A stretch of 64,000 nucleotides of DNA from Turnera subulata (Eukaryota > Streptophyta > Magnoliopsida > Malpighiales > Passifloraceae). The notes under the pieces are model-generated. The model made no database searches. It was not told the DNA's origin and saw only the letters and a list, made by a program, of their open reading frames with translations. Positions 1-12,141 of the stretch are shown here, in pieces. The stretch is taken from assembly GCA_028386065.3 (NCBI GenBank), contig JAKUCV010001467.1:1-64000 (forward strand), given 5' to 3'. A program made the position numbers and the translations under genes. Every line of letters begins with the position of its first letter. The stretch's first letter is position 1.

Positions 1-2
1 AA

Positions 3-2345
3 TCATTTGAGACGTGTGAGTCGTGTTTGTTAGGCAAAATGACGAAGGCTCCTTTTACCGGTAAGGGTGAGAGAGCATCGGACTTATTAGGTCTTATACA
101 TAGTGATGTATGCGGACCTATGTCCACACAGGCTAGAGGTGGTTTTTCATACTTCATTACATTTACTGACGATTTCAGTAGATATGGCTATGTGTATCTG
201 ATGAGACACAAGTCAGAATCCTTTGAAAAGTTCAAAGGATTCAAGAATGAAGTACAAAATCAACTCGGCAGGAGTATTAAGATGCTTCGATCAGATCGAG
301 GAGGTGAATACTTAGACCGAGAATTCCTTGATCATCTAAAGGAGTGTGGTATAGTATTACAGCTCACTCTGCCTGGTACGCCTCAATGGAATGGTGTATC
401 CGAAAGGAGGAATAGAACCTTGTTGGACATGGTTCGTTCGATGATGAGTCAAGCTGACCTTCCTCCTTTGTTTTGGGGACATGCATTATTGAGTGTAGCT
501 TTTACACTAAACCGTGTTCCATCTAAATCCGTCGAAAAGACACCATATGAGATATGGACTGGGAAGCGTCCCAATTTGTCTTTTATGAGAATTTGGGGTT
601 GTGAGGCTTACGTAAGACGTGAAGCTTCGGATAAAATCGGCCCTAAATCTGACAAATGCATCTTTGTAGGATACCCTAAGGAAACGAAAGGGTATTATTT
701 CTATATTCCTTTAGAGCACAAAGTGTTTGTGGCTCGGACTGCTATTTTTCTAGAAAGGGAATTTATTTCTAGAAGAATCAGTGGGAGGAAAGTAGAACTC
801 GAAGAAGTTCGAGAGATAGAGGTTGAGATGGAACAAGGGCAGGAACCACAAGAAGTTGTGGATGAGATTCCTATGCCTGTAACACATGGACCGCGTAGGT
901 CGAATAGGACTCGGTATGAGCCTGAGAGATATGGATTTCTCATGACTCATGCTGGAGACGTGATGCTCATAGATGAGGATGAGCCCACTTCCTATCAGCA
1001 GGCCATTACGGGTCCGGACTCTGAGAAGTGGCTAGAGGCCATGAATTTGGAAATGGAATCCATGTACGAAAACAAGGTATGGACCTTGGTTGATCCACCC
1101 GAAGGGGTAAAACCCATTGGGTGCAAATGGGTCTTTAAGAGAAAGACCGACATGGATGGTAATGTGATTGCCTATAAAGGGCGATTGGTTGCGAAAGGTT
1201 TCAAGCAAGTTCATGGTATTGACTATGATGAAACTTTCTCACCAGTTGCCATAGTTAAATCCATCCAGATTCTATTGGCTATAGCGGCATATATGATTAT
1301 GAGATATGGCAACTGGATGTCAAAACCGCCTTCCTTAACGGGAATCTTTTAGAGGATGTGTACATGACATAGCCTGAAGGTTTTGTCAATCCAGAGATTG
1401 CCAGTATGGTATGTAAGTTGCAGAGATCCATTTATGGATTGAAGCAAGCTTCTAGGAGTTGGAATCTTCGTTTTAATGATGTAATCAAAGAGTTTGGTTT
1501 CATCAAGAACGAAGATGAACCATGAGTTTACAAGAAGGTTAGTGGGAGCACCATTGTTTTCTTGTTGTTGTATGTTGACGACATCTTGCTCTTTGGGAAT
1601 GATATTCCGACACTACAGTCTGTAAAGGCTTGGTTAGGAAAGAATTTCTCGTTGAAGGACTTAGAAGAGGCTGCCTACGTGTTAGGTATAAAGATCTATA
1701 GAGATAGATCCAAAAGGCTTCTCGGGTTAAGTCAGAGTACGTATATTGATAAGGTGCTAAAGAGGTTTAGTATGCAAGACTCCAAGAAAGGATTCTTGCC
1801 CTTGTCACATGGCGTAGCTCTCTCAAAGAATCAATGCCCTAGTACGACGAAGGAGAGAGAGCGGATGAGTAAGATTCCTTATGCTTCGGCAATAGGATCT
1901 ATCATGTATGCCATGTTATGTACTAGACCGGATGTCGCTTATGCTTTGAGTGTCACAAGCAGATACCAAGCTGATCCCGGTGAGTGTCACTGGACAGCGG
2001 TAAAGAACATCCTTAAGTACTTGAGAAGGACTAAGGATGCATTCCTGGTTTACGGAAGTGTGGATGAGCTCGTTGTAAAGGGTTACACAGATGCTAGCTT
2101 CCAAACCAATAGGGGTGATTTTAGATCGCAGTTAGGTTAGATATTTTGTCTTGGAGGTGGTAATGTGTGCTGGAAGAGTTCCAAGCAAGGTACTGTATGC
2201 TGGAAGAGTTCCAAGCAAGAGACAGTAGCCGACTCTACAACTGAGGCTGGGTATTGTTCCTTTTCGGAAAAAAGTAGGAGATCTATTGTCTAATCTTCTC
2301 ACGCAGCGGAAGCATGATGGTCATGCTAGATGCACATGTATGAGA
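3..2345 (+). pseudogene. copia pol pseudogene (IN-RT-RNase H remnant)
   Basis: The frame opens at the window edge in the end of the GAG-pre-integrase zinc region (CESCLLGK). It continues through the integrase core with the D-D-E residues in HSDVCGP, RSDRGGEY and SERRNR, and then RT with YVDD near 1572. Breaks: a frameshift near 1292 (the AAYHDY region), a TAG at 1370-1372, a TGA at 1523-1525 and a TAG at 2138-2140. The RNase H domain is truncated. It keeps YTDAS and the TTEA motif, then jumps almost directly to the C-terminal tail, the same deletion as in C1. A 22-bp piece (TGCTGGAAGAGTTCC...) is tandemly repeated at 2167-2220. Polyprotein function is lost. Confidence 0.9.
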
Positions 2346-2380
2346 TATATGGATGATTGGCTTTAGTGCAAGTGGGAGAT

Positions 2381-3909
2381 TGTTAGTGTAATATGCCCAA
2401 AAGCCAATAATGGATGATTGTAGTCATGTATACACATTAAGGTTACTCCAATAAGTATCGTTTATGAGATAAACGCTTGTACATACTTATAACCCTAGAA
2501 TATTTCATATTCTTAAACTGTCCCTAGTCGATTATTATTATGGATGGGTTGTAATAATAAATTAAGACTAGCGCATGTTGAGAATTGCATATGTGATATG
2601 AATTCTACATACGGGTACAAGTTAGAGAACTTGTGGACTAGACCGACCTACATAAGAACGCTACTTGGAACGTTATATGTTTTATTGATAGCGGATCTTA
2701 TAATGTATTGTCCTTAGACCTGTGATCATCAAGGTTCCCAACATGTGAGTCATATGCTTTGATATTATTCCTGGTCATCTGTAATTGGATAGACGTAAGG
2801 GTAATTATTGGGTGTATGATGAGTGTGTAGTGGGTTTTGTATGATCCAGAGGGGATTCGTCCAACCCATATAACGGGTATATTATCGGAGCGTTTCTTGA
2901 TAGAGTTGAACCGTAAATGCATGGCCATGCTCGGATAATGATATATGATATCATTGGTATCCGTTTTACCGGTTAACTCTAGGATCAAGAAACCGAGATT
3001 AAACATATGCGAGATTGACATATTCCATGTCTCGTGTTTAATCTTGATAATGGGACGAAGGGACGATGACATGTTCCGAGGCACGTGGAATCAGTATTGA
3101 TCTTGTCGTTCTGGTGGCAATAATGTGTTGCTAGACGCCGCTCTTTGCTTATAATTGTAAAATGAGATTTTATGATTATTGCCGAACGTACAAGTGCCTA
3201 CAGGGTCACACACATACAGCCGTTGATTCGAGCAGGTGGTTGAACCGTGGTTGGACCATGGTTGAACCAAGGTGTGGTTGGACTGCGGTTGGACCGTGGT
3301 TGGACCAGGGTCGTTTTTGGGCTGGTTTGGTTCACTAAATGTCAGATTTTTTGGAACCAAAACATGCTGAGTTGTGTTGATAATTCTTAGTAGGAAACAT
3401 GATTGTGTGGAGGTATAATCATGTTGCTTAGTGGACCACCATGTTGGCCATTAACTCCACTAACGCATTATGCTTTTGAGGGTTGAGTGATCAGATCACT
3501 ATTACTCATCTTCTTCCTCACGCACACTTGTTCTTGAGAAAATTTTCAGAGCTTGAGAAGAGTTCTTGAGTGGTCTGAAAATTGAGAGAAAAACACCACA
3601 CATAAAAGCTCCCGGAAACCTGTTGCTAGCACACCAGTTCGGGAGAGCTCGGGTTGAAGTCGTGAGATGTTCTTCAACCGGTTATAGCGGTTCGTGTGGA
3701 TACCGTAGAGGGGCGAGGCCTTTGTCTGGCTCTTGCTGATTCGGTTCTACAGTTGGGTGAAAGACCTCAACCGTTACAGGTATGAAAAATTGTTATTCGG
3801 TTTAGTTCCCTTCACATGGATCCTCCATGTGTATCCGGTATTTCCGCTGCGCATACATGTTTGTATTTTTATGCTTTTGATTGTCAATTGTATGAACCGG
3901 ATACTTACA
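2381..3909 (+). repeat. 3' LTR of E0
   Basis: It starts TGTTAGTGTAATATG directly after the purine-rich AAGTGGGAGAT and ends CTTACA, 1529 bp. It matches the LTRs of C1 and C2 in reverse orientation. At 3236-3310 it holds imperfect short tandem repeats of GGTTGGACC-type words, also seen in the other family C LTRs. Confidence 0.9.
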
Positions 3910-4290
3910 CATTGGCCTGGGAGGCTACAGCCTCAATCCATTTGGACACATAATCAACAACTATCAGGATGTAGTTGTTCCCATATGAACTTGTGAATGG
4001 TCCCACGAAGTCAATCCCCCAAACGTCAAACAGTTCCACCTCTAGTATGCCCTGTTGTGGCATTTCTTGCCTCCATGAGATGTTCCCTGTTCGTTGGCTT
4101 TCTTTGAAAGCTATCACCCAATTGCGTGCATCCTTGAACAAAGTAGGCCAATATAGGCAGCTTGTAAGACCTTTGAGGCTGTCCTGGTTACACCATGGTG
4201 TCCTCCGTACTATGCATTGTGGCAACCGTGTAGGACCTGTGCCACTTCTTCTTTGGGAATGCATCTTCTGATCATCCCATCTCCACACCT
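3910..4290 (-). pseudogene. Athila integrase fragment
   Basis: The reading frame has YWPTLFKDA, part of the integrase zinc-binding domain, then the first catalytic aspartate in [11 protein letters not shown] and the conserved SKWIEAVAS. It is in a different frame from the RNase H part, so there is a frameshift near 4200-4230. The frame stops at 3910 where E0 inserted; the other two catalytic residues are outside the window on the far side of E0. Confidence 0.85.
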
Positions 4291-6339
4291 TTTAAATGGT
4301 AAGGGCTCATCCCAAAGGTAGTTCTTCATGTCAGCGAAGAACTTCTTGCTTTGAGAATAACTCAGATCATGTGGGAGTGCTCCACAGGCTAAGAAATTGA
4401 CAATTTCTGCATACCATGGCATGAGCCTGTGAGTGGCACTGTGAATGGTTGCAATGAGGATGTCATCTGAGAGACGGTCATCAATGGGCACGTCCTCACT
4501 TGACATGTGTTCTGGGGGTAGTCTGGATAGGTGGTCAGCTATTACATTCTTTGTACCCTTCTTGTCCCGGATCTCTAAATCAAACTCCTGAAGTTGGAGT
4601 ATCCACCTCAGGAGCCTTGGCTTGGTTTCCTTCTTTGTCAGCAAGTGCTTCAGGGCTGAGTGGTCAGTGTGTATGATGACCTTGGAACCTAGCAGGTATG
4701 CCCGAAACTTCCCAATGGCAAAGACTACTGCCAAGAGTTCTTTTTCAGTTGTGGCATAGTTGATTTTTGCTTCATCCAGATTACGGCTTGCATAATTAAT
4801 TGCATGAAGTTTGTTGTCCTTCCTTTGTCCAAGCACAACCCCTACAGCATGGTCACTGGCATCACACATGATCTCAAAAGGCTGATTCCAATCTGGAGGC
4901 TGAATGATTGAGGCTGTGGTTAATGGTGTTTTGATCCTATGAAAAGCATCTAGACAAGATTTATCAAATATAAATTCGGCATCTTTACTAAGGAGATTCG
5001 TCAAAGGTTTTGCAATCTTTGAGAAGTCCTTAATAAAGCGCCTATAAAAACCTACATGACCAAGAAAAGCCCGAATTGCCTTAACAGAATTTGGAGGTGG
5101 AAGTTTTTCAATTATATTAATTTTGGCTTGGTTTACCTCAATACCATATCCTGAGATTTTGTGCCCAAGGACAATTCCTTCAGTCATCACAAAATGACAT
5201 TTTTCCCAATTGAGAACAAGGTTAACAGCCTCACACCGTGCTAGCACTGTTTCAAGGTTAGCCAAAAAAATATCAAAAGAAGTGCCATAGACAGAAAAAT
5301 CATCCATGAATACCTCCATTATATGCTCAATCAGATCATGGAATATGGCCATCATGCAACGCTGAAAAGTGGCAGGGGCGTTGCATAAACCAAATGGCAT
5401 GTGCATATATGCAAATGTGCCATAAGGGCATGTGAATGTGGTTTTCTCCTGATCACTTGGGTGGATTGGAATCTAGAAGAATCCAGAGTATCCATCTAAG
5501 TAGCAAAAATGCATATGCTTGGAAAGTCTTTCTAACATTTGATCAATGAATGGCAAAGGAAAATGGTCTTTTTTAGTAGCCTTGTTAAGCTTCCTATAGT
5601 CTATGCACATTCTCCAACCCGTGACAGTCCTAGTTGGTATGAGTTCTTCCTTTTCATTTTTCACAACTGTCATTTCCCCTTTCTTAAGAACTACATGCAC
5701 GGCACTAACCCAAGGACTATCTGAAATTGGATAAATTATCCCAGCATCTAAAAGTTTCAAAATTTCCTTTTTAACTACTTCTTTCATGTTTTCATTTAAT
5801 CGTCTTTGTGGTTCTATTATGGGTTCGCTGCCTTCTTCTAAAAGAATACGATGCATACAAAGGTTAGGGCTGATACCTGTGAGATCATCAATGGTGTAGC
5901 CTACTGCCTTAAGGTGTTTGTTGACTACAGTGCATACCTTTTCTTCTTCCTCTTGTGAAAGTTCAGCTCCAATAATAATGGGAAATGAAGAGGTTTCATG
6001 GTCCAAGTAGATATACTTGAGGTTGGGTGGTAGAGGTTTCATTTCTACCCTTGGTGCTTCTTTCGCAAGTTCTGGTTCGGCGGGTACTGTAACGGACTCT
6101 GAGACAGCATCAGCCATAGGCTCAGTGACAGCATCAGTCTGTTGTTCAACAACTTGGACCTGCACGTCAATTTCTGACACTATTCCTTCTGCCGGAAATT
6201 TTTCTACCTCCTTTAGGGCTGTCTCGTCTCCCTCGATGAGTCCATTAACTAAGCAACCCAGCAACTCATCTTCATATGTCTCCATGAGTTGGGATGTCTT
6301 GACAAGCACATTAGTAGGGTCTGGCACAGCATCTACCAT
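4210..6339 (-). pseudogene. Athila RT-RNase H pseudogene
   Basis: Reverse transcriptase and RNase H of a Ty3/gypsy polyprotein. The N-terminal part (6339-5473) ends with the WRMCIDYRKLN and FCYLDGYSGF motifs. A TAG at 5473-5475 replaces the codon after GFF, and the same frame then continues with the [14 protein letters not shown] block and the catalytic box FMDD (near 5305). RNase H follows with [10 protein letters not shown] and the HTDHSAL block, and then the start of the integrase zinc region (HGCHNA). The 100 residues before RT are glutamate-rich, as in Athila. Apart from the TAG, the frame is open for about 700 codons. Confidence 0.9.
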
Positions 6340-6348
6340 GTAGCACTG

Positions 6349-7388
6349 TCATGCTTCGAATTCTTTCCTTTGCGCCTTCTGGACATTGAATTCCACTCTT
6401 TCTTCACCAAGTTGCAAAGTCAGTGTGCCATTGGCACAGTCAATCATGGCCCCTGCTGTGGCTAAGAAAGGGCATCCCAGGAAGATGGGTGTCTTCTCAT
6501 CCTCGGTCATGTTCATTACTACGAAGTCTACGGGGATGAAGAAATTGCCAACCTTGATTGGGACGTCTTCCAAGACCCCACAAGGTATACAAGTGAGCGG
6601 TCAGCAAGCTGAATGGTCATCCTTGTGGGTTTGATGTCTCCAAGATTCATGTTCAGAGTGATGGAGACTGGTAGCAAGCTGACACTAGCCCCTATATCAC
6701 ACTGTGCTCCTTCAATCTTTTTGTCCCCGATGTTGCAAGGTATCGAGAAACTCCCTGGGTCTGAACATTTCCTAGGTGGATGGTGTTGAATGAGGGCGCT
6801 CCCCTGGGCTATCATGGCTGCAGTGTCAATGTCATTAATAGTTCTCTTCTTCGTTAGAATGTCCTTAAGGAATTTAGCATATGAAGGCATCTGTGTAACC
6901 ACATCACTGAAGGGCAAATTGACATATAACTTACTTAGCATTTCCTTAAACTTACGGAATTGCTTCTCTAGCTTGGATTTGTTGTACACTTCTGTGTATG
7001 GGAGCGGAGGTTGATAAGGGAGAACAGTCTGAGGCTGTTTCTCAGCTCTTCTTGTGCTAACAGGCTCAGCAACAGGCTCAGACACTGTCTGAGTCTGTTC
7101 CTGCACTGTCTGTCCAGAACTGGATGTCGATGCTTGTTGTTCTACAGCCTGAGGTGGTTTTGGCACTGTGTCTCTTAGCTCCCTCCCACTTCGAAGTGTC
7201 ACAGCCTTGATATGCTCATTTCTTGGAATTTCTATGGATTTTCCTAGGACAGCTCCTTGTTGGCTAGTGGTCATGGAAGCTTGTTGGGCAATTTGATTTT
7301 CGAGGATTCTATTATGGGATTTGAGTTGGCTGATCTCCTCGCTTATTTTGTTCAGTTTCTCCAGGATGGACTGTAGTTTGGTCATCAA
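6349..7388 (-). pseudogene. Athila gag C-terminus and protease, frameshifted
   Basis: The first part (7388-6528) has a coiled-coil-like N-terminus, the conserved VTLRSGREL block of Athila gag, and the block MPSYAKFLKDIL. The aspartic protease follows; its active-site motif reads CDIGAS where Athila usually has DLGAS. Protease then continues in another frame (6573-6349, VPIKVGNFF to FLGCPFLATAGA), which shows a frameshift near 6560. A stop at 6349 separates it from RT. Confidence 0.87.
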
Positions 7389-7399
7389 GTCGGTGTTAT

Positions 7400-8628
7400 T
7401 GCTTTGTTGTCCTCCTTGACCTTGCCTTTGGTACTGTGGCTGTCCTCCTTGGTTCTGTCTCTGGTACTGGGCCTGTTATGGAATTCTCTCCTCGGTTTTC
7501 CAAGAAAAGTTTGGATGGCTCCTCCAGGATGGATTATAAGTGTTTCCATAAGGGCCCTGCTTCTATTGGATGTAGTGAGCTTGCTCAGAATCGCACTCGG
7601 CAAAGAGTGGGCAGTTGGATGTACCGTGAGGTCCTCCATAGCCTTCACAGTCTGGGGCTGTGGCTGAGGCTATTTTGACTTGAGCAGCCCCTAACTGCTT
7701 CCTGAGGGCTTCTATCTCCGCCTCTAGCTTAGTTACTCTGTCTACACCAATTATTCTAGAGGATTTGGCCCCTCCTGACTTGGGTCTTTCTCTGGGACAG
7801 TGCCTCTAGAATGGCGACTCCATCATTATAGTCCTTGTCCAAGAATGCACCGTTGGCCATTTTGTCCAAGGTGTTCTGATCTTCATCACATAGGCCACAA
7901 TAGAATTGTTCTAGCTGTACGGCCTCATCAATTCGGTGGTTCGGGCATCTTCTCAGTAATCCCTTGAAATGCTCCCAAGCATCCCGAATTGATCCATCAT
8001 AGCGTTGAGAAAAACCAATAAGCTGCTGCCTCAAACTTGCAGCCTTGCTTGATGGATGGTATTCCTTCAAGAAAGCCCTGACCAGACTGTCCCAGTCAGT
8101 GAAATGGCCTACTTCATGGTTGTTAAGCCATTCAAATGCTGCATCTCTGAGTAAGAATGGGAACACTCTCATGTATAGCTACTCTTTGGTCATCCCTGCT
8201 ATGTTCACTGTACTGCACACTCGTAGGAAGTTTTTCAAGTGTGAGTTTGGATCTTCACAGGTTGTCCCTCCAAAGGTGCGCCTTTCCAGCATGCTTAGCA
8301 AGTTAGTTCTGATCTTAAATGGAGCATCTACATCTGGAATGGCTATGCTGTTGTGAATTATGGTGGTTGGTGGTTGTAGGAGCTGCGACATGGGGATGTA
8401 GGGTCAAGCAGGCTGAGCCTGCTCATTGCCCTGTTGCACTCTATCATTGGTTCTGTCCGCCATGTCTTGCTGTTTTTGTTTATTCTCGCGAATCTGGCGG
8501 GCCTTCTTTTCGATCACTTGGTGGATGATTAAAGCTGGCTGCTTACTCCTGGTTTGGGGCATGCACCACTTGAAAACTTCAAACTTGAAAAAGAAAAGAG
8601 GTAAGTAATAAAAAGCATAATAAATCAA
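7400..8628 (-). pseudogene. Athila gag pseudogene (N-terminal and capsid part)
   Basis: The probable start is the methionine of MPQTRSKQPA (within 8628-8404). The capsid-like retrotransposon gag domain lies at 8172-7756 with the usual pattern of tryptophans (FEWLNNHEVG, the WDSLV block, DAWEHFKGLLRRCPNH). In-frame stops interrupt it near 8403 and 8177, and the glutamine-rich stretch at 7648-7385 is in another frame. The leader between PBS and gag is very short, about 30-45 bases. Confidence 0.82.
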
Positions 8629-8656
8629 AAATAAAAAACGATAGAATCAAGCGCCA

Positions 8657-8672
8657 ATCCCCGGCAATGGTG
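8657..8672 (-). other. Athila primer binding site, outer part
   Basis: On the minus strand CACCATTGCCGGGGAT follows the broken TTTGG (the TSD of A). Joining the two sides of A gives a site of the tRNA-Asp type (TGGCRCC...GCCGGGGAT) with a few mismatches. Element A therefore landed inside the PBS. Confidence 0.8.
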
Positions 8673-8962
8673 CCAAATGTTAGAACTCATGGTTCATTAC
8701 AGGTTTTGATAGATGACAAACCAAGATCATAACATAGATGAAGCAAAAAGAAATCAAGCAAACAAGTACTCAACCAAAGTGATCAAGAATTCAAGTGAAG
8801 ATATGATCAAGAGTTGAAGTGCAAAGAAGAGCAAGAGAAGTTAGGACCCATTTGTACAAGGTAAAACACTCAACTTCTCTTAGGCATTGGCTCAAACAAA
8901 ACAAATTTCACTCATACATTTCATAGCATGCTTTCAGTCATAAAATTGTATTTTGAGTCAAT

Positions 8963-9650
8963 AACATCGATGTTGTAACCAAAAACATCGATGTTCTGTG
9001 TTTTCAAGTCTTTCTCAAAATTTGGCAGAAGTGCCAAAACATCGATGTTGTAATTAAAACATCGATGTTGTGATTTCTTCAACGATTTCCAAAATTTGGC
9101 AGTAGGCAAATAACATCGATGTTGGCATCCCAAACATCGATGTTCTAGTGACCGTTGCTTTTAAAACTAGTCAAAACATCGATGTTCCCATTTGTAACAT
9201 CGATGTTCCATAATGGTCAGTTTCAATTTGATTTTGTCGAACCAAAATAACATCGATGTTTCTTTTTAAACATCGATGTTCCTGCCTTCAAAGAATTATC
9301 CAAGAAATGGCAGAAGGCTCAGAACATCGATGTTGGCTTCCTAAACATCGATGTTCTCCTGACCGTTGCATTTGAAAACATCTTTACTTAAGCAAAACAT
9401 CGATGTTGGATTTCATAACATCGATGTTCTTCAATGGTCAGCTCTAATCATTTTTCACAGAAGCAAAATAACATCGATGTTGGATTTAAGACATCGATGT
9501 TCTTCATATGAAGCTTTGAAGGATTTTTACACAGAATCAAAATAACATCGATGTTGGGTTTGAGAACATTGATGTTTTAGTTACCGTTAGTCCAATAATT
9601 CAAATTTACTGGACAAAAACATCGATGTTGAGAACTAAAACATCGATGTT
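8963..9650. repeat. AACATCGATGTT paired dyad array, LTR5 of A
   Basis: Ten pairs of the 12-bp palindrome AACATCGATGTT, 18 of 20 copies perfect by hand count. Within a pair the copies start 20-21 bp apart (8963/8984, 9038/9058, 9112/9133, 9175/9196, 9249/9269, 9323/9344, 9396/9417, 9470/9490, 9544/9565, 9618/9639). Pairs repeat about every 74 bp (one step is 63). Sequence between dyads is much less conserved. All distances are near multiples of the 10.5-bp helical repeat. Confidence 0.95.
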
Positions 9651-9740
9651 ATGGCCGTTATTTCTAATAACTTTTAGCACCCACTATGTTTTGTTTAAGG
9701 CTGTTTTTGGGTGGATTTAAGCTCTATAACTTTTCAGAGC

Positions 9741-9747
9741 TATAAAT
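9741..9747 (+). promoter_or_regulatory. TATA box of LTR5 (element A)
   Basis: TATAAAT, 91 bp after the last dyad of the array. It marks the likely U3/R border of the LTR promoter. The 3' LTR has the same box at 13747-13753. Confidence 0.7.
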
Positions 9748-10324
9748 TGAGCATTTTTAGCTCTGTTTCATAATGAATCAACTCTCTACATTCATGCTAT
9801 TCATTCATACATCCATTACAAATCATTTTTGAGCCAATATCCTTTTGAGGATTTGAGACTTGCCTTTTAGAGCTTTACTTGTATACTCATATCTGCTCTT
9901 TGAGAGAGTTCTTTGTTTGAGTGGTTGAATTGTATATTCAAACACCTTAAGGGAGGTTAGTTTCCTTGTTGAGATTCGTAGGAAGAGGGTATATCTTCTT
10001 ATGTGAGAAGTCTTGAAGTGAGGTATCTTCAAGCAAGAGTGCTGAAGTTCATGTGACTTGAACTCTCAGGTTTAGGATTCTTGTGACTAGAATTCCTAGG
10101 TTGTAACGGTTTGTTAAGCACCCGTAAGCTTAACACTAGATAGTGAAATCTTCAAGTGAGACTTGAAGGGTTGGATTAGCCACACTAGTAGAGTGTGTGT
10201 GAACCAGGATAAATTGGTTGTGTCCTTCAATCTTTCAATTCCGCATTTAATTCCTGCCTATTTCATTTTAATTCGATTATCGCTATTCACCCCCCCTCTA
10301 GCGAAGGGCTATTGTTCTAATAAT

Positions 10325-10337
10325 TGGTAGCGGAGCC
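10325..10337 (+). other. PBS of element A (initiator tRNA-Met type)
   Basis: TGGTAGCGGAGCC, three bases after the LTR end. It resembles the plant copia site for initiator tRNA-Met (TGGTATCAGAGCC) with three mismatches. Confidence 0.8.
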
Positions 10338-10378
10338 TAACTCTCTGAAAAACTTAACCGTTTGAGAGGAAATCTTCC

Positions 10379-12141
10379 ATGGCTTCTTCAATTAATCATG
10401 CAGGAATCTTCGAAGGACATTCAACCGTTCGTCCACCGTACTTTGATGGCACCAATTACAGCTCCTGGAAAGAGAGGATGAGAATTTTCCTCCAATCCAA
10501 CAACTATGCTCTTTGGCGAATCATGAAGATTGGAGAGAAAATTCCGATGAAGAAAATTGGTGAAGTCTAAGTGCCAAAGACGGAGGAGGAGTACAACGCT
10601 GCTGACATCATATTGGTTGAAAACAATGCCAAATCAATCAATATGCTCTATTGTGTAGTCAACCCCGACGATTATCGAAAAATCTCTTGTTGCACAACCG
10701 CAAAAAAATGTGGGATAAGCTGGAGGTTACCTACGAAGGAACCGATCAAGTTCGGGAGGCTAAAATCGACTCCCTCACCTCTGATTATGAACTCTTTCGT
10801 ATGAAGGAGAATGAGGGAATTGAGGAGATGTTCGACCGCTTCTCCAAAATCATAAATGAGCTTCATGCTCTCAAGAAGGTCTACTCCGACAAGGACTTGG
10901 TCATAAAAGTTCTTCGAAGTCTCACTCCCGAATGGCGATCAAAGGCGGATGCCATCTACGAAAACATCGGCATCAACAACACAACGATTGATGGACTAAG
11001 AGGTAATCTTATAACCTATGAAACCACTATTCTTAAACCTTCTTTACCCTCTTTGCAGGAACCTAAGAAGAAGAACATAGCTTTCAAAGCTTCCACCTAC
11101 AAGACGCAAGAGCTCACTGAATCGGACTCTAGCGATGATGATCAAGAATTCGAGTTTGTCATCGGAAAATTCCGCAAATTCATGAAGAAAGAACTTGGGA
11201 AAGGAAAGAAGACATCCGGTTCACCCAAGTGTTATGAATGCGGAGAGGTTGGGCATATCAAGCCGAAGTGCCCAAAGGCAAAGGAAAGGAAGGAGAAGAA
11301 GCCCTACAAGAAGCAAAGGGCATACATCTCTTGGGGAGGAGATTCCGGTGATGAATCAAGTGATAGTGATGAAGAGGAGATCGCAAACCTCTGTCTCATG
11401 GCAAAGGAAGAAGCAGCGGAAGAGGTAAGTGATTCTGAACCTTCTAATCATGATGAATTGCAAGACGCTTTTAATGAATTGTATGCTGAATATATTAAAG
11501 TCTCTAAAATTCACTTAAAGCATAAGAAACAAATTGCTTCATTAGAAAAGAACATAGAAGAGCTTACTTGTGAAAATGAGAAATTAAAGGAAGAAAATAA
11601 GATTCTAGACACACCTAAGGAATGTGTATCATGTGGCTCTTTAAAAGAACAAAATGAAAAATTAGCATGTGAAAATGAGAAGCTGAAGGATGAAAATAAG
11701 GTACTAGGAAAGAAGAATCTTGAGGAATGTTCGTCATGTATGTCTTTAAGGAAACAAGTTGAACAACTTGAAACAACCTTAAAAAGGTTTAACACTCCTC
11801 ATAAAAATCTAAATTCTATGCTAGATAACTTGCAATCCACTAGGCATGGAATAGGTTTTAGGAATGAACCTAAAAGACATAAAGTTGGATCAAAGAAACC
11901 TAAGGTACAACCTAAGGTAAACAAGGTTAACAATGTGCATAAGTATAGGCAACATAACAACAATTATCAACCAAGGAGAATGCATAATCCAAATGTAATT
12001 TGCCATTATTGCAATAGAATAGGACACATTGCTCCTGTTTGCTTTACTAGGCATAGGCATTGGGCTCAAGAAGATGCTCATCATTACTATGTTCCTAACC
12101 ACCAAGGACCCAAAAAGATTTGGGTACCAAAATCCCTTTGA
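10379..12141 (+). pseudogene. SIRE-type gag pseudogene of element A
   Basis: Large nucleocapsid protein gene. Start chosen at MASSINHAG, homologous to the B gag start. The gag domain (SWKERMRIFLQ to about residue 220) is followed by two zinc knuckles, CYECGEVGHIKPKC and, near the end, CHYCNRIGHIAPVC, with a long glutamate- and lysine-rich coiled coil between them. Two knuckles plus coiled coil and the final WVPK are typical of SIRE/Maximus gag. Breaks: a TAA at 10568-10570 and a frameshift in the A-rich run near 10705. After that the frame is open for about 480 codons. Confidence 0.9.

Larger units (their letters stand above)
1..3909 (+). mobile_element. Ty1/copia family C element E0, 3' part
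   Basis: This is the 3' part of a copia element: integrase, RT, RNase H remnant and 3' LTR. Its left end lies outside the window. Domain order (integrase before RT) shows it is Ty1/copia. The protein is nearly the same as that of C1 and C2 further right, so it belongs to the same family. It ends at CTTACA, and the next bases, CATTG, are the expected TSD. The Athila integrase reading frame resumes directly after it, so E0 inserted in that gene. Its left TSD cannot be checked. Confidence 0.93.
8678..10322 (+). repeat. 5' LTR of element A
   Basis: It starts TGTTAGAACTCATGG and ends TTCTAATA; the final CA has mutated to TA. It contains the palindrome array (8963-9650), a TATA box (9741) and a long transcribed part before the PBS. 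The reading frames over it are chance. Confidence 0.93.

Noticed and set aside
6017..6343. Plus-strand open frames opposite the Athila RT region and other shadow frames.
   Set aside because: They are antisense to well recognised minus-strand pol sequence and have no domain of their own.
7404..7678. Plus-strand frames at 7404-7678 with hydrophobic Leu-rich translations as a membrane protein.
   Set aside because: They are the complement of the Gln- and Pro-rich gag repeat of the Athila element.
8963..9650. CRISPR array or centromeric satellite.
   Set aside because: The repeats are palindromic 12-mers in pairs, spacers are related rather than unique, and they occur inside LTR retrotransposons of a plant genome. 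The repeat number is small and fixed by element position.
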